A stretch of 64,000 bases of DNA from Diatrype stigma (Eukaryota > Ascomycota > Sordariomycetes > Xylariales > Diatrypaceae), in contig JAKJXP020000146.1 of assembly GCA_022225965.2 (NCBI GenBank), forward strand, positions 27,968 to 91,967, in the 5' to 3' direction. Of the stretch, positions 10,763 through 23,200 are shown piece by piece. Numbering within the stretch: position 1 is the stretch's first letter; every line of letters begins with the position of its first letter. Both the position numbers and the translations under genes were made by a program. Below the pieces are notes generated by a model. That model had not been told where the DNA came from. It did no database searches and saw only the letters and a list, made by a program, of their open reading frames with translations.

Positions 10763-11318
10763 AAAGATTTAATATTAAGGCTATAACAGCTTTATTAATA
10801 AGGCTTTAACTTACTTTATTAATTATTAAGCCATTATTTTAATATATTAATTTCCTTATTAATATAAATGTTAAAACATTTAAATTTTTACTTAAACTTA
10901 AAGATTTTATATATAATAACCGAATTAATAATATCATTTTTAATATAAAGCTAATATCGTATTAATTACTTTAAAGTAGTAATTTAAAATTTAATAAAAC
11001 TTAATAAGGCACTTAGCGTTTTTTATATTAACGTTTTTTATATTAATACTTTTTATATTAACGCTTTTTATATTAGCGCTTATAATGCTAGTAATAAAGA
11101 AAAAGAAACGAAAGGTTTTATATTAAAATTATATCGATATTATAATTATATATCGAATATATAAAATAATAATATAATTTTAAATAAGTATAATTATAAG
11201 TAATTTTAATAAAAAGCTATATAAATAAGTCTTACGTATTTATTGCAAATTTAATAATTAATAAAATAAATAATAGCCTTATTAGTTATTCCGTTATAGC
11301 CTTAATATTAAATCTTTA
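10763..11318. mobile_element. AT-rich inverted-repeat element (probable RIP-mutated MITE)
   Basis: The left sequence AAAGATTTAATATTAAGGCT (from 10763) recurs as its reverse complement ending at 11318. The match continues inward for about 80 bp with gaps (ATAAGGCT, TTATTAATTATTAA shared). The roughly 560-bp body is almost pure AT and non-coding, an AT-rich lens inside a GC-balanced island. The outer borders and TSD are not clear, so the ends are approximate. Confidence 0.6.
11017..11090 (+). repeat. 15-bp tandem repeat, about five units
   Basis: Unit ACGTTTTTTATATTA with variants ATACTTTTTATATTA and ACGCTTTTTATATTA, inside the AT-rich inverted-repeat element. Confidence 0.75.
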
Positions 11319-11808
11319 AAATAATACTAACAGAACCCTATGTTCGATTCTTATAGCGCCAAGCCCCCACTTGCCCTCTTGCAGAGTCACAACGCCACCG
11401 CCCCTTCGAGCTGACGGCGCAAGAAACATTGATAGCAGTACTGCAATTATCGTGTAATATACATAATATCATCACGATGTGGCCAGCACCGCCCTTAACA
11501 GGCTGCGATGGTCCGACCGCCATCAGCGGGGACCCGCAATGCGAATCCCACAACCTAACATCAATGACGACCGAAATAGAATGCTGCTCGGGGGCGGCGC
11601 CGCTTGACAGGGGAAAGGCCGAAGCCAGCTGAGATCTTGGAGTCCTCCACAGCCGAGAAGTGATGTTGAGGTCTAGGGGCTACCACCGCTTTGCCTGCGG
11701 CCAATCGGGACGACCTCACGCGGGTATAAGTGTTAACCCACCTCCCACCATCAAGCTTGACAGTTATCACGCTGCTACAGTGCAACGTATGCAGTTAATC
11801 CGCTGGCC
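11319..11808. other. Upstream region of the start-less secreted gene
   Basis: GC-balanced sequence with short, unsupported frames. Promoter-like motifs near 11701-11730 are listed separately. No gene is called. Confidence 0.5.
11701..11730 (+). promoter_or_regulatory. CCAAT and TATA-like promoter motifs
   Basis: CCAAT at 11701-11705 and GGTATAAG at 11723-11730 precede the expected translation start (11809) by about 105 and 80 bp. They suggest the gene had a normal promoter. Motif-level evidence only. Confidence 0.4.
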
Positions 11809-12754
11809 ATAACACGCTCTTCTCTCTTGTTCAACTTGCTGTTGGGCATATGGGTCGCCCTTCTCTGCTCGCTGTCCCTATCTGCTCCTTTGGAATCGTG
11901 AGTGCCTACGAACAAACTGCTGTGTTACACGACTAACTCCACGATAGCGACGAGAACTATGACCTCGTCAAGCGAGATGATCCTTTATATACCATATGGA
12001 ACAGCATTGGCCCGCAAAAGGCAATGGGCGATTCTGCACTGCCTTTCCGCATAGATCAGTCAGTGGACAATGCCTGGGGTATCACTTATCTCTATGGGTG
12101 CACAGCTCTGATGATTTCCGATCCGAACTTCGTTATTGGTACGCGTCATTGTCCTTGACACAAGCCCCACCCGGCAATTGTTTCGTTTGCCTTACTCCTA
12201 CTGATGCTTTGCATAGTTGCTCACATGCAGCAAGAGAGTGGCACGGGGAAAATATGTATCAACGATCAACCAACGCTAAATAACTGGCTCGCCAACAGGC
12301 TTCAGCCTGCACTGGATCAGGTAAAATCTGCCAGCAGATCCAGCTTCAGACTCCGAGGACTGATGCTAATGGCTGTCAAATAGTATGATCCCACTGCCAA
12401 TACTGAGGTCGAGTTGATATACAATACAAACAACTGCCAGTGGACCAGCACGGGTGCCCAAAGCATCGTAACCTGGCTTACGGACGCGGACAACTGGGGC
12501 GTGGCTCAGCAAAATATATTTCCTCGACCTTACCAAGGCAGTAGCGGTTTAGGTACGCCAAGCCCAGGTCAACCACAGGGACTCGCTGTCGTCAGGGTAA
12601 GACTCCTTGCAACCCTAGTCTGTCGGATGTTATTAACCAGCAAAAACTACAGTGGCTGAAACCGCAGCTCGTAGGCTTAACAATCGGTACACTCCAGACG
12701 TTCTTCAACTCCGATACTCCAAACAGAAATCAGGTATTCGTAAACGCGTCATAG
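11809..12754 (+). pseudogene. Secreted-protein gene with lost start codon (ATA for ATG), five exons
   Basis: Five exons (11809-11897, 11948-12138, 12217-12320, 12384-12596, 12653-12754) are separated by four introns of 50, 78, 63 and 56 bp, all GT..AG, and the phases add to exactly 233 codons. The frame opens with a signal-peptide-like segment (LLFNLLLGIWVALLCSLSLS) and a dibasic LVKR processing site, followed by SVDNAWGITYLYGCTALMI and a Cys/Trp-containing C-terminal part. The only missing item is the start: the codon where ATG is expected, in a good GCC-x-ACA context, reads ATA, one G-to-A transition. No other in-frame ATG precedes the signal peptide; ATGs at 11789 and 11850 lead to stops or the wrong frame. 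The YGCT-containing family is reminiscent of small fungal secreted proteins I cannot name. An upstream non-annotated exon could still supply a start. Confidence 0.72.
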
Positions 12755-14863
12755 GACGTTGGCGGCATGTTGGGGTTTCCAGCGGCCAAAGCCTTGGAGG
12801 GTGCAGGTGGAACTCGGTAGAGACTGCGGTTTGTAGAGACAGAGCGGAATCTCAGGATATAAACAAGTGGTTAATTAAGACTTGGCAGTCATTAAGCGCA
12901 CCGATAACTGTAAAGATCTTCGAATAATAAACAATAACTAATTTAAGTATTATAAAAATCTCTTTTAAGAATAACCGAGTTTATTTCATATTATACCGAT
13001 TATAAAGACATTTTAAATTTTTATATTACGTAATAAAAAGATTATTATTAAGTTAATTATTAAAAATTATTAAATAATAAATTTTTTAATTATTATAAAG
13101 AAATAACTCTTACTTAAAAGGCTTATTACGTAAGCGGCACGTAATTAGCGCCTAAGCGCCGTATTAAAGGCTAGGACTTATAAAAAGAACTTTATATACT
13201 TTTAAGAATTAAAATTAAAAATAATCTTATATATTCTTTTTTTAAATAGCTTTACTTATGCTTAATTATTACGTTATTAGCTTTTAATTATTTATATTTT
13301 TATAAATTTAAATATAATTAAATTTAAATAAAGTAATTATATTCTTAATAATAATTAAATTATTATACTTTATTTTATATTCGTAATAAAGCTGTTATTA
13401 ATTATATTTTCTTATTAAATATTATGCCTTATTATTAAGTTTAATTTAAATTTAAAGTTATAATACTTTCGTTTATAATTTAAAATATAAACGCGTCGAT
13501 TTATATACGTTTATACGTAAAAGAAATTGCTTTTAAAAAACTTATTTAATTAATTTTATATAATATAATATAACGAATAAAGCTTTATAATTAATTAAAG
13601 TATCGAATTTATAATTATCGTATTCGTAATATGAAAATAAAGTGGCTTATTAATATCGAAGTATTAATTATCTTTATAAAAAAAGGAAAAAAAATAATAA
13701 GTCTTATTTCTTTTTATATTTAATTTATATAAAAGAAATAAAAGTAATAAATCCAAGTTCGTTAATTCTTTTAAGTAATTAAAAACGTTATTAAGAGCTA
13801 AGCTTACTTAAATATAACACTTCTTTAAAGTCGATTTTATATTTAATTATAAAAAGAAAGCTTATATCTTTTTCTTTTCGAAAATAAGCAGTAATTAATT
13901 TATACTTCTTATTATTTATTATTTAAACTTTAAAAATTCGCGATAGCGAGTTTTGCCGTTATTATAAGTGTTTTTTTATATTTACGATAAGCCTTATTAC
14001 GGCTATTTTATATTATTTAATAAAACTATTAATTTAACTGATATATAATTATTACGAGTTATTAGCTTCGTTTTAAAAATCCGAATTTCATTAGTTATAT
14101 AAAATTCTAAGCTAAGAAAAAAAGAAAAGAGAAAATAATAATAAAAAGGCTATAAGCTTTTATTATAAGTTATTATTACGAAATTTATTTATATATTAAT
14201 GTTATTTCGGTTTTTTATTTTTTTTCTTATTATTATCGTATTTGCTTTTATTACTTATAATTATCGTAATAGTAAGTAAATTTATTATAACGATATAAAA
14301 TTAAGCTTTTATATAATTACATTTTATAAGTAATATATATAATAATATAAAAGTATAAGTTTTTAAGTTATAATACTTTTACTTTTATAATATAACGATG
14401 TAGCTTTTATATTTTATTTTAATAGTTTATATATTTAATAATAACTATTATTAGCTATTATTAATAGTTATTATAAATTATATAAAATAAATAAAGGAAA
14501 TAAAAGAAATAAAATAAGTAAAATAAATAAAGTAAATATTTAATTATTAGTTAAAATATAACGCCAAATTCTTAATTTAACTTATATAAATATATTAAAG
14601 CAAATTTATATTAATAAAGCTTTACGGCGGCGAGCCTAAAAGTCGAGCGAACACGACCTTAAGCGGGCTATTAAAGCTTTATATTACTAACAGGAGGTAA
14701 TATTCATTAATAAACAAGGTTTCGGTTAAGCCTAATATTCTGCTTAACTGCAATTAATTAAAGTATTCCGACAAGTTCGAATATAGCTTTATATTATTTT
14801 AATGCATAATGAAGTGCTTTTTTATTTAAAATATATAAGTTAGTTATAGTATTATGTTATAAA
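12755..14863. other. AT-rich block, unidentified
   Basis: After about 170 bp of GC-balanced sequence the composition drops to nearly pure AT from about 12930. A slightly GC-richer patch at 14620-14790 (GGCGGCGAGCC, CAGGAGGTAATATTC) stands out. No terminal repeat, RT/transposase motif or open frame was recognised on either strand. It is probably older transposon debris that was present before the copia element inserted at 14868/14869. Confidence 0.5.
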
Positions 14864-14870
14864 GAACATA

Positions 14871-15130
14871 TGTTATGGACGTCCCGGACTCCCTGCTTTT
14901 AGCTAGGAGTGCCGGCGGCGTCGATAACGTCGACTGTATATAGGGGCACAGCACCGCTATGCAGTGCTCAGTATTACTTATTACCAGTATAGGGGTAAAG
15001 TTATGAAGTAGTAAAAGCATGAATTGCTATGGAGTACTAGGGACTCCAAGGATTTCTATATAGTTCTTAGCAGTATTAGGTAAAGGTACGTAGTACTGAG
15101 TAATCCTAGGGACTACTGTATTACGTAACA
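14871..15130 (-). repeat. Solo LTR of the gypsy-2 family, barely mutated
   Basis: A 260-bp sequence starting TGTTATGG and ending ACGTAACA, flanked by the 5-bp TSD ACATA (14866-14870 and 15131-15135). It aligns end to end with the 260-bp LTRs of gypsy-2 (43230-43489 and 53555-53814) but keeps most C and G bases that are T and A there. It sits two bases inside the left LTR of the copia element, so it inserted after copia. Strand is set by the gypsy-2 reading direction. Confidence 0.9.
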
Positions 15131-15269
15131 ACATATTATAAGTATAAAGCAAAAAGCAATTATAAAAAAGAAACTAATAATATAAATTTAAAGGAATTTA
15201 AGTAAATAAAATGCTAAAAGGCGGTTATTTAGGTATAAGTAATGCCATTAAGGCATTAATTACGTAACA
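15131..15269 (-). repeat. Copia LTR, left (3') copy, after the solo-LTR interruption
   Basis: The copia LTR begins at 14869-14870 (TA), is interrupted by the solo LTR, and resumes at 15136 after the duplicated ACATA. It ends TACGTAACA at 15269. It matches 56746-56881 along its full 136 bp with transition-type differences. Confidence 0.85.
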
Positions 15270-18200
15270 TAATCCCTTAAACGCTTTCGAAAAACGAAAC
15301 CGTTTTTAATACCCTTTTTATATTAAGTTTAAGAATTAATTGGTATTATTTTATGCCCTTACGGTATATCGCGTCGAAATAAAGGTTATAGCCGATTAAC
15401 GATTATTTTTATAACCGTTTTAATTTTATTTGGCATAAGCCTAATCTTATTTGCCGTACGAATTGCTTATATTCTTCCGTTTAAAGGGCTTTCGTAAGGC
15501 CGTTCGTAATTATATCGTCCGTTTCGATATAAAGCAATCGGAAAAAACTCTTTTTGATCCTATTAATAATTCATTCATATCGAATATTTACGTATTGCGT
15601 TTTTATTATATTTAACGGATTTAACGCTATTACTATTACGTTTTTCGAATTCGTAAATATAATATAAGGCTTTTATTAAAAATAATCCAATTCGGTTAAT
15701 ATGAAATTAATTTAAATGCTATTTATTTTGATAAAAATAAAATTAATAAATTCCGTTTTAATATTATTAAATATAACGATCGATTATTTTTTCGTTTTTT
15801 AATATATCGGCCTTTCGGCGCATAAAATTATATAAGCGCCAATAAAAAAACGGGGTTTTAAATAATCGTAAAACATAACGTTAACGAAAATTCTTATTAT
15901 TAAATCCGTAATTTTATAATTATTTCCCAAAATTATCCCGAATTTAACCGTTATATTAACATAATGCTAAAAATAATTTAATAGGTTTCGAATTCGATTT
16001 ATATAACTTATTTATTATAAAGGAAATATTTAAGCGGCTATTTATTAAAAGATAATTAAATAAATCTATTTCTTTAATATATTACCGTTATTTAAATAAA
16101 AAAAAGAATTTAAATAACGGAAATTACCAATTCGGGCCGTTAAGAGGTTTTAATTATTTTTTGTTATTGCTTTTCGTATTTATTAATTATTTTCCAAATA
16201 TAATTTTCTTAAATAAAAAAAACCTTTTGTAAGCGCTTATTACGTTTAACGACATATCCGAAGAATTTCGTAATTTCCCTTAAATTCTTTAGCTAAAAAA
16301 ATGTAAAAATATGGGCGCACCGGGCGGCATACTTATTTAAGGGCGAATAAGGGGCTATTTGCATAACTTGTGCAAATATTGTTAATCTTTTATACCGCAG
16401 CTGTGTGGAAGGTTATTAGCGAAGTGGCTAGCCCTTTGGCATTTCTTTATAAAAAACGCTTGCAATTTATTTCAAATTCGGTAATATTCGGCAATTGTTT
16501 TGCTTATAACGAAAATATCGTTAATAGATATCAAAAAAAGCCTTTTTATTATTTCATATTTAAATAAATACAGGTCCTATATTATCGGTTTAAATCCGAT
16601 TTTTTTAGGACTTTCGTAAAAACACGATATTACCAAATAAAGGTTTTTCGTAAGCCGTATAACGCTTGCTTAAGTTTTTAAACCTTATTCGTTTCGTTAT
16701 TATATTCTTCCGATTAACGAACGTATATATCGTAACCTTTAAAAAGAGCAGCATTAAAAAATGCTATTTTTATATCGTAAAATTAACCTTTTAAATTAAA
16801 AATAACCATAAAAATAAGGAAAATCCTAATAGATATAATATTAACAATAGCCGAATATATATTTTATATTACGTAATCGTCCTTTATTGCGAAATGCCCG
16901 TAAACTATTAATTAAATTCGGTTTCTAATTCATTTATTATTAATATTAAACCGTTAATTCGTTATTTATTTTAACGATAAGGCCTTAGCCTTAAAGAAAA
17001 AAGGAATTAAATTAAATGTATTTCATTTTATTAGATTATTATATTGTATTTTAAAAGCCGGTTATTATTGTTTTTAAAAAATAATGTCTTTTTTTGCTTT
17101 TTTTATCGTTTTAACGAATTTCGGTGCCATTATTTTTTTTACTTTTAATATAAATAAAACCTATTCCGTTAATGCCTAAATAAGTTCATTACGAGTTTTC
17201 TAAAACGATTTCTTTCTTATCCGTATAAAGGGCGAATAAAGTATTAAAAAAAAGGCTTCGGTAATATCGATTTAAAACGCGCGCCGGAAAGAATTTTATA
17301 ATTTATTTTTTATTCGTATTGCGAATAAACCTTTAAATAATGGGTTTTTCTTATAAACCACTTATCGTAATCGAATCCAAAACGAAGTTTAATGCTTTAT
17401 TATTTAAAAAATGTTTTTCTTTAAGGTTTTCGATTGCTTTTTCGAAATGTTATTTTTTTTTCGAAATTATCGGATTTCTTTTATTCCTAAACCTAAAGGA
17501 ATTATTCGATATAACCGGAAATATAATTTTCGTTATTTTAATATTCTTTTTTAAGCATAATTATTATTTTGTTTTTAATAAATTTTTTTTCCTTATTATT
17601 TTCCTTTAATAATTGTTATTTTAAAAAAAGATTCGGTCGGCAAATAAAGTTACTTGCCGCTTATTTTATATTCGGAGTCGTTTTTGTTATGCTTTTTTAA
17701 AGGAATTTTAACGCGTTATTGAAAAGTAATAACTTTCGTTTTAATATATTTCCGTTTCGTAATAAGGTTTTTCGTTACGTTTAAATTATATTATATTATC
17801 GTTTCCGGTTAAAGTATTTTATTTTTAGGTTTCGGATTAATAAATTCGATAACGTATTATATATTTCTATTAGCATTAATTCCTTTGCTTAATATTTTTT
17901 TAATAAACCATATATTACAGGCATAAATAATAATATGCTTATTCGAAACGTAAATTTTATAAATCCTTATTTTAATATTAACGTATTTAATTAAGTATGT
18001 TTTAAAAGTTCGTAAAGACATTTTATAATTTTATATAACCTTTTTATTATATATATATTCGAAAAATCCCTAAATTTTAAAAATAAGCAAGTCGTTAAAT
18101 TTCCTTTATATAGAAATATCCAGGTTTCGAATTAATTTGGTTTAAAAGCATTTATTATTTTTGTTATAACAAAATAAAACCATATTTATTAGCTTTATAG

Positions 18201-18487
18201 CATATTTCTCGGCATATGGCCATAAAATGAAACAATTCAGCTTAATTTATTATTAAACGAAAAGGAATAATAATAAGCTTTATTTTACTTTTTTCCGTAT
18301 AAATTTTGTTCCGATATATAAAAAATTATTTTTTGCCATTATATATTTTTTGGTTTAGAAATTCGTTTATGTTGTTATTAATATCGATAAATTCCTATTT
18401 TCCATTAAATTAAATAATTTAAACTTTATATATGCCTTAACGTTTAGTTTTAATTATTTTTTTTAAATTAAGTAATGGATTTTTTTT
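15270..18487 (-). pseudogene. Copia pol remnant: integrase, RT, RNase H
   Basis: Minus-strand translation is interrupted by many stops, but copia hallmarks remain: an RNase H C-terminus resembling TDxxxxGLTKAL at 15484-15520, an RT segment with LKQALYGLRK near 16645-16675 and the preceding GYDIYVR, and an upstream RT start region with KGRLRN near 16880. Integrase should occupy roughly 17.1-18.4 kb; I could not place its catalytic residues. The order on the minus strand (integrase, RT, RNase H, LTR) is the Ty1/copia order. The fragment ends at the gypsy-1 TSD. Confidence 0.72.
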
Positions 18488-18492
18488 ACGGG

Positions 18493-18718
18493 TGTTATGA
18501 TATATATAGGCTATATATATACAAAGGTGCTTAAAGGTTATATGTACATTTCCAAAAAAGGGCTAGCGCCCTTTAGCGGCTAGCCCTTTTGCTTATATAC
18601 TTTCGAACCTTTTTTTCCTATATTTACTTTTCCTTCTTTCTTTCTTTAGCTTTAGATTTCATAATATTAATTGGGAATTTATTCTATTAATCCCTATAAA
18701 ACCCATTAGTCCGTAACA
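18493..18718 (+). repeat. gypsy-1 5' LTR
   Basis: 226 bp, begins TGTTATGA and ends CGTAACA. Contains a small palindrome GGGCTAGCGCCC / GGGCTAGCCG-type hairpin near 18560-18590 and a CT-rich tract. It is less mutated than the internal region. Confidence 0.9.
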
Positions 18719-19790
18719 TAATTTAAAGCTCGCTTTATCGCTTAGGAAGGCGTAAAATATCCCACTAAATTGAAAAAAAAAAGAAAATACGAAGAATTAA
18801 TTAATCGATTTAATCCCGAATTCCGAATACCGAAGATTTTTAATTCCTGCTACGAAATGGCCCGAACCCCCGAAAAAAAGGCCGCCCTTTAAGAGCGAGC
18901 CGAAAAAAAGGTTCAGTTTAATTTCGAAAGGCATACTGCTATTGCTTTAAAAAAAAAACCCGATACCGAGCTATAACGTCGATTTAATGTTATTTGTTAT
19001 ATTTATTATGGAGCTGGTATCGTATTTATAGAAACAATTAATATTAAGACTGGTAAAAAAATAAAAACCGATTTTTATGAAGAATTTAAAAAAATTTATT
19101 GCAAAAAAAAATTGTCCAAGTTTTTTTTTTAAGCAAAGCTGGATTATAACGAAAATTGAAAAAAAAAGATTACGTATTTGGCAGGTTTATACGTAATTAA
19201 TCTTAATGAATCTTTTGTTTCTTATCGATTCCTTTCCGTTAAAAGCAAGGAAATCTGGCTTAATATGAACGGTAATCTAATTTTTTTAGTTTTTCTTTAT
19301 ATATACGAAAATAGCTCCGAAAACCTATTTATGGAATTTAAGATTGCAATTTTTGCTTTATACGTAATATATTTATAACGTAACGAATTAATTAACGCTA
19401 TTAAAACAGCCATAAGCAATATTAAGGAATTCTTTAAATAGGTCCATTATTTTATCGAAAAACATAATAAAAAGATGGCTTAACGAAAAAAAAAAAGCAA
19501 TAAACGGAACCTAAAGCGTTAACGAATGGTTTGGGTTTTTTTAGCTTTCTTATTAAAAAAAATATAGCCGATTTTCTTGCGGTTTTAAAAGATAAGTAAT
19601 AAGAAATTAACAATTAATAAAATAAAATTAATTAATTTAAAAAACGTCTTAAAGCTGCTAGTATGGCTATTAACGTAATTACCAATAAATCCGGCAAAAA
19701 CGGCAAAATCGTAATTCCCGATTTTTTTAACGACTTTAATTAAAACAAAATACCATTTAAGAATTAATACGAATTAATAAAAAACCGATT
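18719..19790 (+). pseudogene. gypsy-1 leader and gag 5' part
   Basis: It begins with a possible primer-binding site (TAATTTAAAGCTCGC, where TGG would have become TAA). No frame is intact. It is assigned to gag by position between the LTR and the LINE insertion at 19803/19804, not by motif. Confidence 0.45.
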
Positions 19791-22700
19791 AAAAGTAAAT
19801 AATATATATATATAATATTACGCGGTCGACGGCCTAAAGGGCCATGTCGGTATACGTTTAGTTTTAACATAATAAGAAACCTTAAACCGAAATCGAAGAA
19901 AAAAACCTATTAACTCGTACCAAAGTCGCTTTTTTGGTTACATACAAAAAATATCCAAAACGGTTTTTGCCCGTTCCTTATTACAAAAAGGCCCAAAGTT
20001 ATTTATTAAATTAAAAAAAAGATTATGGCGTAAAGCCGGTCCGGCTTTGCGTCGCAAACGTACGATATGCGCATTATTAAATATAATGCCGATATATTAA
20101 ATAAACGAAAATAAGTTATAAGGAAAAAAAAGGCGATACGGGATAATTCGTACGCCCGGTATATCGCTCCGGATATAAGTAAATTACCTATTCCGGCCGG
20201 CATCGACGCGACGACGACCTAATCGGCAAAATAAATTATATACCGCCTTTAAGATATAAATACTTTGCTTTTTTCCCGTTCGGAAATTTTTTCCTTTTTT
20301 TTTTTTTAATAACAACAATTAATTTAATACGTAACTTTTTTCCGCTATCGATCCGATCCTTAAAAACAAAAGTTCGGATCGACTTTTTATTATTTTTTAA
20401 TTCATTATAATTATTTCTTTTATTTTTTGTATTATACGCGAATTCGGGTCGCCTTTAAGCGTCCGGAAATCCGGGCGCCTAAGGTCGGTCCGAATTCGCG
20501 CAATTCTTTATTATTTCCGACGTCGATCCGACGTTTATTAATTTCGATAATATATTATTTAATCGTTTAATTTTATTTATCCGTCCGTTTTATGGCCGAT
20601 TTCGCCTCGTTTTTTTCGCTTTATCGTTTTATTACCGTTTTCGTAACTTAGCCGCTTCGATTTCGCAACGATATCGGGCCTTTTTAAAAAATCCGCTTTT
20701 AACATTTCGATTTATTCCGATCTTTTATCGAAAAAAGTAAAATACGTATCTTATACGTATTACGTAACGAAAAACCTTTTTTTGTTTTATTACGACCGTT
20801 ATAAGTCGTTTCGTTTTTATATCGTTATATTCCGATATTTAATCGATATAATTAATAAATTTCGTTAATGCATTATATATAAGCATTATAAAAAAACCAT
20901 TTTTAATTATTACGAAATAAGCTTTTCGTTTTTTTTTCGAGGTCGTTTTAATTTCGCTTAATCCGCCGATAGTTTTAAATCCGAATTTCGAAAGTTTTGG
21001 TCGTTTATTGCGAAATATTAGGCGGACCTTATCGAAAACGCATAAAAAATAAGCTAAGGTTTTTTATAAATCGATTCGTATTAATTCCGTTTTAAAACGT
21101 CGAACGTATATACGACGTTTTGTATAAAGTTCGATTCGCCGTACGTAAACGCGTCAAAAAGCTGCCCGTTTATGCGTCGCTTTTAAATAACCTTTTCGGT
21201 AACGTCGCAATAATTACGCCTATTTTTATCCGTATTTTAGTTTATATTTATATCTTAATTTCTTTCGTTTAAGTTCGCGACAAAATAAAACCGACCTTAC
21301 GTTTTAAGTTTTTAAATATTGGTATTCTTTAATTATTGAAATCCATTAAAATATATCGCTATAATTTTAATTCGGCCTTTTTATTTAGTCCTAATTCCGT
21401 TCGTAATTATTCGGCGGTTGCCGTTTTTCCTTTTCCGGCGGTAACGAAAGTTTTTTTCGTACCCAATAAATGCGCCTTTAGCGCGTTTTCGGCCGGCTTT
21501 CGGATCGATTGCTTTTTGTTGCGTTAATAATTAGATTATAATATTAATACAGCGTATATTTCGTCGTAATTTTGATTGGCCTTCGTACCGTTTTCGGATC
21601 GGCATTAAGCCGTTCGTTCTTTAATTTATGCATCGTAATTAATTTCCCTGCTTTCGATAAAACGTCGCTTCATTTTTTCTTCGGGATCGGCTATAATAAA
21701 TAAAATTATTTTCGCAATAATTTATTCGTATTCGGTACGTCGTTAATTCGTATACGTTAGGCCTTATTTAATAAAGAATTAACGTTTTATTTTAATAATA
21801 GCCTCGACATTAATTTATATTATTCGAACCGGCTAAAACGTATTAATTATTTCGTTACGTAACCGGCTAAACTTATGGTCGATAATGCCTTATTGTATCG
21901 GAAATTTTTTAATCCTATTAATAATACCGGTTAAAAATAAGCTACGTTTAAGCAATAATCCAAATAATGCAATAACGTTTTTTTTTATTACTTATAAATA
22001 TATATCGGAATAATATCGGAAATACGTTGTTCCGTTAAAAAGCTACGCAAGCCAATCTTTTTGATTTTAGCCTATATTAATATCGAACTTTAAAATTTCG
22101 CCAACGTTTGGTATAATCGAAGGATATTTTCGTCGGATTTGGTTTGGGCCGGTATATGCCGGATTTCCGTTTTATATCGGATCGAATTGTTCGTTTTAAT
22201 CTTTTATCGGAGCTACTAAGCAATTAGCAATGCCGGATATAGCTTTATTTTGCGACGTTTGCGTTTTTTTTTTATCGCTTCAAATAATAGCCGGTATGCC
22301 GTTTTTCCGTTTTCGAATAAACGCCGTATTTACGTATAAGCTTTCGAATTATTTCGTTTATACTTAAAAGAAACCTTCGCTTTTTTATCCTTAATCCTAT
22401 GGATATTATTAAATTGCTTAATTAATTTCCGTATTTTATCGATACGTTATCGTAAATATTTTATAATTCCTATGCGTTTTATTCTTTTCTTAAAAACCGC
22501 CTATTTATGGAATAACTAAAGGTCCATAAAAGGTAAATACGATTCCGTTTTTAATTCGATGGTATTTATAACTTTATACGCCCTTATAATCGTCCGGATA
22601 TAAGCGTTTTGCGTTTTTTGCAGCATCGAATAAATGCCTTTCTTAAGGCGTTTTTCCGATAAAGCGATATTATGCCATACCGTAAAATCATATTTTACCG

Positions 22701-23059
22701 TTATTCGAATAACTGCTATATATATTAATTTAAACTTAATTAAGTTTGGCCCTTACGTGGATTTAATTATACGTTAGATCGATAATTGCTATATTTCGAA
22801 TCGGCCTCGAAGTTGCTTATGTTATACTTTTTAATTTAAGCGGTTATCGATTATAATTTCCAAAATTTTTAAGCTATTAACCGGTTCCAGCGAAATCGAA
22901 TTTAAGCGTATGTCTTTTCCAAATATATTCGATCTCGGTCCTTTTTCGAAATGTATTAGCTTATATTTCGGTATGTTAAAACTTAATCCGTATAATCGGC
23001 CTTATTTTAAACAAACGGTATGCGTTTTTTGTAATTATTTATAATAAATAACGAAATTT

Positions 23060-23200
23060 TTTATAATCGATATAAAATAGGAATTATTTACGTACGCTAT
23101 CGAATCGATATTTCGAATGTTCTTAAAAATCGGATATAACGACGAAATGTATAATAAGTACAGTACAAGCAAAAAAGGAAATCCTTAAGGCATTTCCGAC
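23060..23200 (-). pseudogene. LINE reverse transcriptase core, copy 2
   Basis: Minus-strand translation shows a hydrophobic stretch ending YISSLYPIF, then KNIRNIDSIAYVNN and SYFIS. YVNN replaces YVDD through two G-to-A changes, as in copy 1. The upstream G-x-PQG turn is damaged (Q replaced by a lysine or stop-type change). It is inactive. Confidence 0.75.
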
